NCBI GenBank assembly: GCA_964410915.1
Contig: CAYPIU010000031.1
Span: forward strand, 1-21,057
Source: CAZFJG01 sp964410915
GTDB lineage: Bacteria; Synergistota; Synergistia; Synergistales; JAFGMB01
Length of the DNA: 21,057 nucleotides
Direction of reading: 5' to 3'
In this document: positions 1 to 7,801 of the stretch, in pieces
Layout of the letters: every line of letters begins with the position of its first letter
How positions within the stretch are numbered: the stretch's first letter is position 1
Translations under genes and position numbers: made by a program
Notes under the pieces: generated by a model
Database searches by the model: none
Told to the model about the DNA's origin: nothing
Seen by the model: only the letters and a program-made list of their open reading frames with translations

Positions 1-126
1 TATTAACACCGTCAACAGTTTTCTGCAAGGAAACGCTATTCTAAACGCGTGAGATAATTCGCAATGTTTCGGATCGGTTAAACAATCCACTGTCGCAGGA
101 TAATGCGGTACCTTTTCAGAGAGGTC
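1..126. other. Upstream region with no recognised gene
   Basis: I see no gene here that I can support. One plus-strand frame is open from base 2 to a TGA at 50-52 and could be the last 16 codons of a gene lying mostly outside the window, but 16 codons prove nothing. The rest of the stretch up to the promoter at 127 contains no hairpin, tRNA-like fold or repeat that I can recognise. Confidence 0.4.
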
Positions 127-155
127 TCGACATTCAGTTTGAATTGTGCTTTAAT
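127..155 (+). promoter_or_regulatory. Probable sigma70-type promoter of the response regulator gene
   Basis: A TCGACA element at 127-132 (5 of 6 to TTGACA) is followed by a 17-base spacer and TTTAAT at 150-155 (5 of 6 to TATAAT). A TG lies one base upstream of the -10, as in extended -10 promoters. Transcription would start near 162, giving a leader of about 49 bases before the ATG at 211. Found by pattern matching only. Confidence 0.5.
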
Positions 156-210
156 ATACTTGTTAAATTTAATTAATGGATGTAAAGTTTTTATACAGGG
201 AGGTGAAACT

Positions 211-891
211 ATGAAATTGTTAATTTTAGAAACTGATGAAAATGTCCTGAGTGTTCTAAAGGAAGATTTTGAATCCAAAGATGTAATTGTTGATACATGC
301 ACAGATGCACAGAGAGCTTTGAATATTGTTATGACAGAAACTTATGATTGCGTTTTACTTGATATCATGCTTCCAGGACTTGACGGTATTCAGTTCATTG
401 AAAAACTGAGAGAAAATAAGATCATGGTTCCTGTGATAATAGTTACTTCGAAAGACTCAATCGAAGACAGGGTTCAAGCTCTGGACAGCGGTGCTGATGA
501 TTTTGTGATCAAACCTTTTGATTTCAGGGAACTTTTTGCAAGAGTAAAAGCAGTTGCCAGAAGATATGCGGGAGACAGACACCCTGTAATGCAGTGTGGT
601 GAACTATATCTTGATCCTGTAGCCAGAGAATGCCATATCGAAGGACAGTCTATTTCATTGAGAAGAAGAGAATTTGACATTCTGGAATTTCTTATGAACC
701 ATGAAAATCAAGTCTTTACAAGGGAGCAGATAATCTCACAAGTTTGGCAGAAGGAATATGACGGCACCAGCAACGTTGTCGATGTTCACATAAAATATCT
801 GCGGGACAAATTGAGAATAAACGATTACGATCGAATAGTTGTTACAGTGAGAGGAATAGGTTACAAAGTCGCTTGCCCTGACTGGAATTAA
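211..891 (+). CDS. OmpR/PhoB-family response regulator
   Basis: This is a two-component response regulator of 226 residues that should bind DNA when phosphorylated. An N-terminal receiver domain (about residues 1-115) has the acidic pair D9/E10, the phospho-acceptor D51 in LLDIMLPGLDG, T79 and the K101-P102 pair. A C-terminal winged-helix domain (about 125-222) ends with the family's VRGIGYKV strand-turn. I chose ATG 211 because GGGAGGTGA lies just upstream. The reading frame is open back to 103, but that stretch has no receiver-domain similarity. No histidine kinase gene is adjacent in the window, so its partner and regulon are unknown. It converges on the degP/htrA gene, which does not by itself show that it controls envelope stress. 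Confidence 0.95.
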   Translation: MKLLILETDENVLSVLKEDFESKDVIVDTCTDAQRALNIVMTETYDCVLLDIMLPGLDGIQFIEKLRENKIMVPVIIVTSKDSIEDRVQALDSGADDFVIKPFDFRELFARVKAVARRYAGDRHPVMQCGELYLDPVARECHIEGQSISLRRREFDILEFLMNHENQVFTREQIISQVWQKEYDGTSNVVDVHIKYLRDKLRINDYDRIVVTVRGIGYKVACPDWN

Positions 892-931
892 AACTTATTT
901 CAGTTATATACTTTGGTTTTAAATATGAAAG

Positions 932-973
932 ACTGGAAAGTCTAACCCTGATATCAGAGTTAGACTTTCCAGT
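932..973. terminator. Long hairpin between convergent genes, probable bidirectional terminator
   Basis: ACTGGAAAGTCTAAC at 932-946 is perfectly complementary to 959-973 (15 bp). The 12-base loop contains a further 10-base palindrome, CTGATATCAG, at 948-957. The hairpin lies 40 bases after the response regulator stop and 14 bases beyond the degP/htrA stop on the other strand, the usual place for a shared terminator. The T-tracts on both sides are poor, so it may act as a strong RNA end-protecting stem or a rho-assisted stop rather than a classic intrinsic terminator. Confidence 0.7.
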
Positions 974-987
974 TGTTCCAGGATCTT

Positions 988-2391
988 TTATTTCAGGTTC
1001 ATTGAAACAAAAAATGTCCTTTCATTTCTCATAACAAGCATTACTACAGCGTTGGATCCATGTAGATCGAGTTTCTGCCAATCTTCAGAATTAACAAGTT
1101 TTTTACCGTTGATCTCAAGAATTACATCACCTTTTTCAATACCAACTCTCAGTGCAGGACTACCCGGGATCACACCCGTAACTACTGCCCCACTATCAGT
1201 TTTCAGATCATATTTCATCTTAAGGCTATCCGATAAAGGACTTAACTCAATCCCTATTTCACTGAGACTGGCACTCTCTTCAATAGCAGGAGATATTCCG
1301 GCTTCCTGTACCTCTCCTAAAGTAACTTCAATCTGTTTATCGCTATTTTCCCTTATGACCTTGATTTTGACCTTATCTCCAGTCATGGATTGCCTGATAA
1401 CAGATACGAGCTGTCGCGGGTCCTTTATCATATTTCCATTAATCTGTTTTATTACATCTCCTCTTTCGAGACCCGCTTTATCTGCCGGAGAACCAGGAAC
1501 GACATCACTTACAACTGCTCCATTTTCACCGGTGATGCCGTAAGCCAGCATAAATTCCTCTGTCAATGGCTGAACATAGACCCCAAGCCATCCCCTTCTT
1601 ACCTTCCCATATTCCACGAGATCACTCATTATATCTTTTGCCATATTAACCGGAATAGCAAATCCTATACCCTGGGCATAAGGGATAATAGCACTGTTTA
1701 TTCCAATTACTTTCCCTTCAAGATCAAGCAATGGGCCTCCACTGTTTCCGGGATTGATCGCCGCATCGGTTTGGAGAAATCCTTCAAAGTTTACATTTCC
1801 TGCATGAATACTCCTGTTCTTGGCTGATATAACTCCAGCCGTAACTGTATGTTCAAGGCCGAAGGGATTACCTATAGCCACAACCCACTCGCCTACTTGA
1901 ATCTGATCTGAATTGCCAAGTTCAAGAACAGGAAGGTCATCGGCATTTACTTTTATTACAGCAATATCAAAAGTTGGATCCTGACCAATTACTTCTGCCT
2001 TTAACTTCCTCCCATCTGAAAGTGTTACTTCGATCTTATCCGCATTATCAATTACATGATTGTTTGTAATTACCTGACCATCTTTTGTAACTATGAAACC
2101 TGAACCTCTACCTTTCATTGGTACAGTCCGGTTGAAACGTTCAAATTCTTCCCCAAAGAATTTCTTGAAGAAAGGATCATCCGGAAATGGAGAACGGGAA
2201 CGTTTTACCATCGTCTCAACATCGATATTTACAACAGCAGGTGAAGTCTGTTTTGCTATTTTAGCTACTGGATTACCGGTAAATACATCCTGTGTCTGAG
2301 ATATTGAAGGGATCTCGGAAACAATAAGAAAAGAGAATACAAGAACCATTACTATAATTAACCTTAAACTGTTTTTGTTAGAATACAACAT
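988..2391 (-). CDS. DegP/HtrA-family serine protease with two PDZ domains
   Basis: This is an exported trypsin-like protease and chaperone for misfolded envelope proteins (467 residues). An N-terminal hydrophobic segment (about residues 9-25, then SEIPSIS) is a signal peptide or anchor. The triad is visible as H112 (TNNHVI), D142 (FDIAVI) and S217 in NPGNSGGP. PDZ1 spans about 262-355 and PDZ2 about 370-465. The stretch DDPFFKKFFGEEF near residue 71 is typical of DegQ/MucD-like members, and there is no long Q-linker. GGAGGTGA lies 8 bases upstream of the ATG. The gene follows the Lgt-like gene after 141 bases in which I see no clear terminator or promoter, so it may be co-transcribed with it. 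DegP, DegQ and MucD cannot be told apart here, so I give no symbol. Confidence 0.95.
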   Translation of the reverse strand: MLYSNKNSLRLIIVMVLVFSFLIVSEIPSISQTQDVFTGNPVAKIAKQTSPAVVNIDVETMVKRSRSPFPDDPFFKKFFGEEFERFNRTVPMKGRGSGFIVTKDGQVITNNHVIDNADKIEVTLSDGRKLKAEVIGQDPTFDIAVIKVNADDLPVLELGNSDQIQVGEWVVAIGNPFGLEHTVTAGVISAKNRSIHAGNVNFEGFLQTDAAINPGNSGGPLLDLEGKVIGINSAIIPYAQGIGFAIPVNMAKDIMSDLVEYGKVRRGWLGVYVQPLTEEFMLAYGITGENGAVVSDVVPGSPADKAGLERGDVIKQINGNMIKDPRQLVSVIRQSMTGDKVKIKVIRENSDKQIEVTLGEVQEAGISPAIEESASLSEIGIELSPLSDSLKMKYDLKTDSGAVVTGVIPGSPALRVGIEKGDVILEINGKKLVNSEDWQKLDLHGSNAVVMLVMRNERTFFVSMNLK

Positions 2392-2532
2392 ATACTACTC
2401 ACCTCCGTTAAATATTCTATAAGAGATTAGCTCAGGATCTGAGAAAATACATCGTCTTTTATACGGATAAAAAAGTCGTTAGAAATTACTAAAAAGAATA
2501 TTAATCAGTGAAAGATAAATGTTTAGGGAAAA

Positions 2533-3315
2533 TCAGGCAGGTTTATTCGAAAGATCTTTATAACGTTTTATGCTTGTAGAGAGCCAGACAAAACCGGCTA
2601 TCATAACCAGGATTCCTACTATCTGTGCTGTTCTGAGACCAATAATCCTGTCACCAACCCTTATAAAGTCAATAAGAAATCTTGAGCCACCATAAAGGAT
2701 CATAAATACAGGCCAGAGAAAAGATTGTGTTCTGTCACTACGTAAAGTTCTGTTAAGATTTCGCTCCAGAAAAAACAAAACTAACATTATTATTATATAC
2801 CATATAGTGTAATATAGTTGTACCGGATGCCGTAGAAATAATCCCTTATCTGAGGGAAAACTTACTGCCCAGGGTACTTCCGAAGGCAAACCCAGACAAC
2901 ATCCATTGAGAAAACAGCCAATTCTTCCGACGCTTACCGTCATAGCTGCGGGGAGGCTTGCAGCTTCTGCCATTCGAAATATTCCTGCACGTTTTCTGTA
3001 GAGGTAGAATATTGCAAAAAGCCCACCTCCAACAAATGCAGTTGTGGAAGAGAGAGCTCCCTTCATTGGATTTATTATATCAGCCGGGTTAGCCATATAA
3101 TAGGACCAATGATCAAAATATCCACCAATTCGAGCGCCAACAAGCATTCCAATAAAAGACAATATTAGCGTCATTCGGGCAATTTCGTCTTCAAGACCGT
3201 ATACCTTAACGGCCCGTTTTCTTGTCCATGCTACGCCTATAGAAAGAGCGACGGCCCACAGTACATAGTAACTGTGGACCGGAATTCCCCATAATTTAAA
3301 AAGAACTGGATACAT
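2533..3315 (-). CDS. lgt: Lgt-family prolipoprotein diacylglyceryl transferase (divergent)
   Basis: This multi-pass membrane protein of 260 residues probably moves diacylglyceryl from phosphatidylglycerol onto the lipobox cysteine of prolipoproteins. It has the family frame: PVHSYYVLW near residue 12, the GRIGCFLNG signature, RHPVQLYY, and YGGSRFLIDFIR near the C-terminus, matching E. coli R239. Against E. coli Lgt, R143 is kept. However, the H103 position in the FHGG motif reads FVGG, and N146 falls on the cysteine of GRIGCF, followed by NGCCLG where E. coli has NGELWG. GCC-type members are often annotated as Lgt, yet activity is not assured. It lies 20 bases after jag on the same strand; the start is ATG with a weak AAAGG upstream. 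Confidence 0.8.
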   Translation of the reverse strand: MYPVLFKLWGIPVHSYYVLWAVALSIGVAWTRKRAVKVYGLEDEIARMTLILSFIGMLVGARIGGYFDHWSYYMANPADIINPMKGALSSTTAFVGGGLFAIFYLYRKRAGIFRMAEAASLPAAMTVSVGRIGCFLNGCCLGLPSEVPWAVSFPSDKGLFLRHPVQLYYTIWYIIIMLVLFFLERNLNRTLRSDRTQSFLWPVFMILYGGSRFLIDFIRVGDRIIGLRTAQIVGILVMIAGFVWLSTSIKRYKDLSNKPA

Positions 3316-3335
3316 AATTTATTCAACCTTTATGG

Positions 3336-3965
3336 TCAATAATTACGAGATCTGGAAGCCGGATAGATAACCACTTTTCTTTCAGGATCTTCACCGACAG
3401 ACCTCGTCCTTACATCCGTTCTATCTTTGAGTGTAACATGGATTATTCTTCTCTCCCAACTCGTCATTGGTTCCAGATAAGTAGGGCGGTTTTTCCTTAA
3501 TGTTCGCCTCGATGCTGAAAGAGCTAACCTTTGCAGGCTGGCTGTTCTTCTATCTCTGTAACCGTCACTGTCAAACCGGATACGGGATTCAGATTCATCA
3601 TCTCTCAACATCAGATTAACAAGATATTCAAAGGATTTTATTGTTTCTCCATATTTCCCAATGACTATGCCTGCATCCTCTCCACTTATATTAAGGATAG
3701 GATCATCCTGAGAAGATACTTCAGCCTGAAGTTCCATTTTAATCAGTAGATCCTGGACGATATTTTTAGCTTTCAGCAAATGTACGGATGATACAGGTTT
3801 TACTTCAACTGTAAGTTTACGGCCAAGAAAACCAAAAAAACTCTTTTCTTCTTCTATGATCTTGGCGACAAGATCATCCGGTGTCAGGGACCATTTTGCT
3901 GCTGCAAGGTTTTTAGCTTCTTCAAGAGAACTTACTTCAAGTACGATACTTTCCGAATCGTTCAA
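3336..3965 (-). CDS. jag: Jag/KhpB RNA-binding protein (Jag-N, KH and R3H domains)
   Basis: This 209-residue cytosolic RNA-binding protein belongs to the SpoIIIJ-associated family (Jag, also called KhpB/EloR). The Jag-N domain (about 1-55) carries the typical FFGFLGRK at 43-50. The KH domain follows with the GxxG loop GKYG at 103-106, and then an R3H domain with R172-x3-H176. The start is TTG 3965, with AAAGGATG about 9 bases upstream; the Jag-N domain begins immediately after it, so no earlier start is needed. It lies 60 bases downstream of yidC, the near-universal arrangement for this family, which fits a link between RNA binding and cell-envelope synthesis. No sequence shows its own promoter. 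Confidence 0.93.
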   Translation of the reverse strand: MNDSESIVLEVSSLEEAKNLAAAKWSLTPDDLVAKIIEEEKSFFGFLGRKLTVEVKPVSSVHLLKAKNIVQDLLIKMELQAEVSSQDDPILNISGEDAGIVIGKYGETIKSFEYLVNLMLRDDESESRIRFDSDGYRDRRTASLQRLALSASRRTLRKNRPTYLEPMTSWERRIIHVTLKDRTDVRTRSVGEDPERKVVIYPASRSRNY

Positions 3966-4025
3966 GAAAAATCATCCTTTCGCTTAGCTCGAAAGAAAAC
4001 ACAGAGAGTGAGCGAGATAAATCTT

Positions 4026-4847
4026 TTACTTCTGTTTCCCAGACTGAGTTCCTGCCGGTTTGTCTTTATATACTGCAGGCTTTTCCTGCATCTCTACTTT
4101 AGTCTTATGCATTACCCACCACTGTTGAGCAACTCCGATCAAAGAGGAAGCTCCCCAGTAAAGGAGGACACCGCCCTGCAGACTCAGACATATGAATGTC
4201 AGGAAAATAGGCATAAACCAGCTCATCATAGCCATCTGGGGATTGCCCCCTGTTGACGTCATCTTCTGTTGAAGCCATGTAAGACCTGAAATGACTATTA
4301 ACAGGATCAGGTTAGGAACATAGAAACCGAAGTTAAGTAGGCCCTCCGGATTCGCACTTAAAGCAGAGAGAACTGTACCGAACCCTACTCTGACCCCTTC
4401 AGCTGAGGCCTGCCCAAGAGCCGCTGCCAGAGTGGAAAGCACGGACCCATTCAACTGGATGCCCAGGAACAGGTTACTGGTTCCCGGATACTGAAGTTTC
4501 AGCAGCACACGGAAAAGCAGTATCAATATCGGTAACTGTACAAGTAAAGGTAAACATCCAGCGGCTGGATTTACCTTGTTCTCCTTGTACATTGTCATAA
4601 TTTCTCTGTTAAGTGTTTCTTTGTCATCCTTGTATTTTTCCTGAAGTGTCTTGATTCTTGGCTGGAGTTTCTGCATTTTCTGCATGCTAACCATCTGCTT
4701 ATGGCTTAAGGGATGCAGAAGAATCCTTATAATTACCGTAAGTATTATTATTGCCATACCGTAAGAACCGGTAAAACTGTAAAAAGTATTCAGAATCGTA
4801 ACCATCATGTCACTTAGTGAAGCCCAGATCGAACCCAAATTACTCAC
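4026..4847 (-). CDS. yidC: YidC/Oxa1-family membrane protein insertase, short form
   Basis: It inserts and folds inner-membrane proteins, alone or with SecYEG. At 273 residues it holds only the conserved Oxa1 core. The first core transmembrane helix (about 29-47) carries the functional arginine R41 in the hydrophilic groove. Next comes a charged cytoplasmic hairpin (about 50-92, KMQKLQPRIKTLQEKY), then further helices near 95-115, 170-190 and 205-225, and a basic tail. The roughly 300-residue periplasmic domain of proteobacterial YidC is absent, and I see no lipobox. The called start is GTG 4847. TTG at codon 4 is an alternative with AGGTGAG just upstream, so the first residues are uncertain. 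It lies 35 bases after yidD. Confidence 0.93.
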   Translation of the reverse strand: MSNLGSIWASLSDMMVTILNTFYSFTGSYGMAIIILTVIIRILLHPLSHKQMVSMQKMQKLQPRIKTLQEKYKDDKETLNREIMTMYKENKVNPAAGCLPLLVQLPILILLFRVLLKLQYPGTSNLFLGIQLNGSVLSTLAAALGQASAEGVRVGFGTVLSALSANPEGLLNFGFYVPNLILLIVISGLTWLQQKMTSTGGNPQMAMMSWFMPIFLTFICLSLQGGVLLYWGASSLIGVAQQWWVMHKTKVEMQEKPAVYKDKPAGTQSGKQK

Positions 4848-4882
4848 CTTCCTCAGATATTTTCAATTACGCAGTTTTTCTC

Positions 4883-5101
4883 TCAAGGGACAGGATCATA
4901 TCCCCCAGGATTCCAGGGTCCACATTTGATAACCCGTTTAATACTTAACAAGATACCTTTCCAGAAACCATATTTGCAAAAGGCTTCAATTGAATATTGT
5001 GAACAGGTCGGGTAAAACCGGCATCTTTTTCCGAGCCAGGGGGAAATGCACCCCTGATATATCTTTATAATTCCAATCAAGATCCTTGACGCCAGAGACA
5101 T
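4883..5101 (-). CDS. yidD: YidD, membrane protein insertion efficiency factor
   Basis: This small membrane-associated protein (72 residues) assists YidC-dependent insertion. The family pattern is complete: an amphipathic start (ILIGIIKIYQGCISPWLG), the RCRFYPTCSQYSIEA cysteine motif, a KGILLSIKRVIKCGPW helix and the terminal NPGGYDPVP. It starts at ATG 5101, only 4 bases beyond the rnpA stop, with GGGAGGAAG inside the end of rnpA as its ribosome site, so it is probably translated in step with rnpA. Position between rnpA and yidC is the classic one. Confidence 0.96.
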   Translation of the reverse strand: MSLASRILIGIIKIYQGCISPWLGKRCRFYPTCSQYSIEAFCKYGFWKGILLSIKRVIKCGPWNPGGYDPVP

Positions 5102-5105
5102 GACA

Positions 5106-5498
5106 TCAATCTTCCTCCCGGTCTATATCCCATCTGAAAGATTCATGAGACGGGTTTAACAAACCACTCTTCCTCATTGAACAAGCCATATCCATATAAA
5201 TTTCTTTTGCACTGGAAGCATATCCCGTGTGCGTAAGAGACACAACAATTAAATAACCATCTTCGATCCATGGGAGTATCCTTCTGACTGCTTCTCTTAA
5301 CTTTCTCTTGCTCCTGTTTCTGAATACAGCCCCTCCCTGACGCTTACCTGCTACAACTCCGACACGGGAAAAACCTTCTCCTTCTCGCAAATATAACAAC
5401 CGCACCAGCCTGCCTTTGACTCTTGCGCCGGTGCGGAAGACTTTGTCATATTCCCAGCCTTTGAGGATTCTCCTTGTCTTTGGAAAAGGGAAATTCAC
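5106..5498 (-). CDS. rnpA: Ribonuclease P protein component
   Basis: This is the protein subunit of RNase P, which binds the catalytic RNA and the 5' leader of pre-tRNAs. It has 130 residues, close to the family norm, and is strongly basic. The hallmark RNRSKRKLRE (residues 60-69) is intact, preceded by RVGVVAGKRQGGAVFR, the RNA-binding strand and helix. The start is GTG 5498, 5 bases after the rpmH stop. I see no good ribosome site of its own, which suggests translational coupling to rpmH. The C-terminal 25 residues (NPSHESFRWDIDREED) look unconserved. Confidence 0.95.
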   Translation of the reverse strand: MNFPFPKTRRILKGWEYDKVFRTGARVKGRLVRLLYLREGEGFSRVGVVAGKRQGGAVFRNRSKRKLREAVRRILPWIEDGYLIVVSLTHTGYASSAKEIYMDMACSMRKSGLLNPSHESFRWDIDREED

Positions 5499-5503
5499 AA
5501 TTA

Positions 5504-5638
5504 TCAGACAGCAAGAGTCTTCCGGCCTTTACGTCGTCTGTTTCGAAGGGTACGACGACCTGCGGAAGTTTTTGATCGCTGCAAAAAACCCATTTTACGT
5601 TTTCTTGGTCTGTTATGTGGTTGAAAAGTCTGCTTCAC
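5504..5638 (-). CDS. rpmH: Ribosomal protein L34 (44 codons)
   Basis: Reading the minus strand from GTG 5638 gives 44 residues and a TGA at 5504-5506. The protein starts MKQTFQPHNRPRKRKMGF and ends RRRKGRKTLAV. This is a full-length L34, a large-subunit protein bound to 23S rRNA, with the usual TxQP and RKR...GFL blocks and arginine-rich end. GGAGG lies about 8 bases before the GTG, which fixes the start. It heads the rpmH-rnpA-yidD-yidC-jag cluster. GTG as the start of such a highly expressed gene is slightly unusual. Confidence 0.97.
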   Translation of the reverse strand: MKQTFQPHNRPRKRKMGFLQRSKTSAGRRTLRNRRRKGRKTLAV

Positions 5639-5664
5639 TGCTATCCCTCCTATTGCATCTATGC

Positions 5665-5692
5665 ATTATCAATAAACACTGATTTTTGTCCT
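5665..5692 (-). promoter_or_regulatory. Possible promoter of the rpmH-rnpA cluster
   Basis: On the minus strand, AGGACA (5692-5687, 4 of 6 to TTGACA) is followed by a 16-base spacer and GATAAT (5670-5665, 5 of 6 to TATAAT). It sits in the 88-base gap between the helicase stop and rpmH and would leave a leader of about 20 bases. The match is moderate and rests on pattern reading alone. Confidence 0.35.
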
Positions 5693-5726
5693 TCTGACCA
5701 GCCTTGATAATATAACACAGCATATA

Positions 5727-7676
5727 TTATCGAGCAACTGCCCCATTATTTATTCGTATTTTCCTGATCTTAACGCGTGGAAGAGACTGCGGGATCATCC
5801 AGTCTCTTCTTGAAATTACCCTGCCATCAAGGATAACTACTTTACCTCTATCGTTTTTTGCCCTGATGAGTCTTCCTGTTGCCTGCTTCAAACTCATTTT
5901 GGCCCTTGGCAAAGTCACAGTTGTAAATGCTTTTTTTCCCTCAAGTTCGTTTCGAGCATTCACTACGGGGTCCTGTGGATGCTGGAACGGGATACGGTCA
6001 ATTATAACCTGAGTAAGTTTTTCGCCCGGGACATCGATCCCCTCACGAAATGAGACCGTTCCGATCAGAACTGAAGAATCATAACTTTTGAACATTTCAA
6101 GCAGGTCTCTTCTTGGAAGATCACCCTGTACAAGCACTTTATATTTTTGATCTTTTTTTCTGAAATATTCCGCAGCTTTTTTAAGTAAACGGTAGGAGGA
6201 TAGAATGATAAGTGTATGACCACTGTTCTGTTCTGTCAATGTATGCATTACTTTACATGCATAATCATCATAACCTCTATCAATTACATTCAGTCCAAGA
6301 TCCGCTACCCATATTTCCATCTGATCTTCCAGGTCGAAGGGAGTATCGTATACCCCTTTAATATCTGGACAAATACCTGTTTCCCTAGTCCAGAAAGAAA
6401 ATGATCGATCTACTGTCAACGTAGCTGAAAGAGCTAACAACCCTGTCTCATCACTCCCAAAAGCTTTTTTGATAAGATCTTCACCCTTAACCGGTGAAGC
6501 AAAGATACTCGAACTCTCCCTCCAGTAAGCCCATTCAGGGTAGTGTTTAACTTCTGAACAGAAAGAAAGATCGGCAGCATATTCTTCAAATTCTGATAAC
6601 CACGCGATAAACCTGATCGAAAGTTGTTCGCGTTCATCAGGTAACTGGGATTCTGTTATATGAGCTTTTAAAGGATTTAATTTTTTCCTGATCGCATTGA
6701 ACTCAACAATAGATTTTTTATAATTTTCATAAGAATCCTGGTCAAGCTCCGAATAACCTCTTCCATTACTTACATTGAATTCTATACTATCAAAGAACTT
6801 TTGGTAAATCTCACGGCAATTATTAAAGTTCGAGATAAGATCTTCACTTTCACCCCCACTTTTATTAATGATCTGCTGTAACATATTAAGGTTATTTCTT
6901 GCAAATAAATTGTCCGAGTCTTCTCTGGATACCTTTATTGTCGAAACGCTTCTTGCTGCCTCCGCGATCCTGTGGGCTTCATCACAAATTACCAGATCCG
7001 GAACAAAGGGAAATTCTTTTTTCCCACCATTAATATAAGCAAGGTAAAGATGGTAATTTGCAATGGTGAGGTCCCAGGCTCTTGCCCTGTTAATCATACG
7101 GGTTACAAAACAATCTTTTCTGTATGGACAGTGATGACCAATACATTTTTTCTGGGACGATGAAAGGAGGGCTCTTGCCGGATGATTTGATGGTAACGGA
7201 AGCTCGGAAAGGTCTCCAAAATCCGTCTGTTCAACCCAGGATCTTATCATTTCAGAGATCTGCCCCTCATCGTTGAATGAAAGAAATCCCTCGGTGTATA
7301 TACTTTCGGCTTTCCTCAGGCAAACATAATTACCCCTTCCCTTCAGTAAGCCATATTTAACTTTCAGATCAAGAATATTCAGTATCTGGGGTATATCTTT
7401 ATAATAAAGTTGCTCCTGTAATGGAATTGTAGCAGTCAGAAAAAGCAGTTTTTTCTGATTTTCTATTGCCCAGAGAATAGAAGGTACCAACACTGCAAAG
7501 GTTTTACCCAGGCCTGTTGGTGCTTCAAAGGCAAGAATTCTTTGATTACCACTTTGAAGATCCTCCCATATCTTGCTTGCCAGATCGAGTTGCTGGGGCC
7601 TGAACTCAAAAAAAGGGAGGTTTTCTGCAAATTTTCCATTACTACCGAGAATAGCTTCCATATCTTTATAGTTCAT
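5727..7676 (-). CDS. DinG/XPD-type iron-sulfur ATP-dependent DNA helicase
   Basis: This superfamily 2 helicase (649 residues from ATG 7676) probably unwinds DNA 5' to 3' using ATP, in repair or R-loop/D-loop removal. The Walker A motif APTGLGKT is at 52-59 and the Walker B DEAH at 232-235 (VICDEAH). Between them are four cysteines, C119, C178, C183 and C189, spaced as in the 4Fe-4S domain of XPD/DinG. Motif VI is QATGRLIR at 598-605. There is no exonuclease domain of the Firmicutes DinG type. The frame runs upstream to a TTG at 7703 with no ribosome site; ATG 7676 has AAAGGG about 14 bases upstream and seems better, though the start is uncertain. The gene diverges from rpsT. DinG and YoaA-like proteins cannot be separated here. 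Confidence 0.92.
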   Translation of the reverse strand: MNYKDMEAILGSNGKFAENLPFFEFRPQQLDLASKIWEDLQSGNQRILAFEAPTGLGKTFAVLVPSILWAIENQKKLLFLTATIPLQEQLYYKDIPQILNILDLKVKYGLLKGRGNYVCLRKAESIYTEGFLSFNDEGQISEMIRSWVEQTDFGDLSELPLPSNHPARALLSSSQKKCIGHHCPYRKDCFVTRMINRARAWDLTIANYHLYLAYINGGKKEFPFVPDLVICDEAHRIAEAARSVSTIKVSREDSDNLFARNNLNMLQQIINKSGGESEDLISNFNNCREIYQKFFDSIEFNVSNGRGYSELDQDSYENYKKSIVEFNAIRKKLNPLKAHITESQLPDEREQLSIRFIAWLSEFEEYAADLSFCSEVKHYPEWAYWRESSSIFASPVKGEDLIKKAFGSDETGLLALSATLTVDRSFSFWTRETGICPDIKGVYDTPFDLEDQMEIWVADLGLNVIDRGYDDYACKVMHTLTEQNSGHTLIILSSYRLLKKAAEYFRKKDQKYKVLVQGDLPRRDLLEMFKSYDSSVLIGTVSFREGIDVPGEKLTQVIIDRIPFQHPQDPVVNARNELEGKKAFTTVTLPRAKMSLKQATGRLIRAKNDRGKVVILDGRVISRRDWMIPQSLPRVKIRKIRINNGAVAR

Positions 7677-7716
7677 AAATTTAAGATTAACCCTTTCTTT
7701 CAATATAAAATAAGTA

Positions 7717-7744
7717 TTGCCAAAAACGGATTACAATATATCAT
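7717..7744 (+). promoter_or_regulatory. Weak upstream promoter candidate for rpsT
   Basis: TTGCCA at 7717-7722 is followed by a 16-base spacer and TATCAT at 7739-7744. The elements are good, but a second candidate lies nearer the gene, so this may be an auxiliary or false match. Confidence 0.25.
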
Positions 7745-7801
7745 AGAGAAGTCTTGGATGTGCCGGGAAAAAGATTATCTGGTTTCCGGTTATCTACTTT
7801 C

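Noticed and set aside
103..210. Upstream in-frame extension of the response regulator (36 extra codons)
   Set aside because: The extension has no receiver-domain similarity, overlaps the probable promoter, and ATG 211 has a strong ribosome site.
1052..1827. Two long plus-strand open frames opposite degP/htrA
   Set aside because: Both lie antisense to a clearly conserved protease and have low-complexity, shadow-like translations without ribosome sites.
2392..2532. Promoter or terminator between the Lgt-like gene and degP/htrA
   Set aside because: Only a 5-bp CTCAG/CTGAG hairpin and scattered AT-rich hexamers without a matching -35 were found.
5639..5726. Possible replication origin near rpmH-rnpA
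   Set aside because: This cluster often lies near oriC, but no dnaA gene, no group of TTATCCACA-like boxes and no AT-rich unwinding repeats are seen here.
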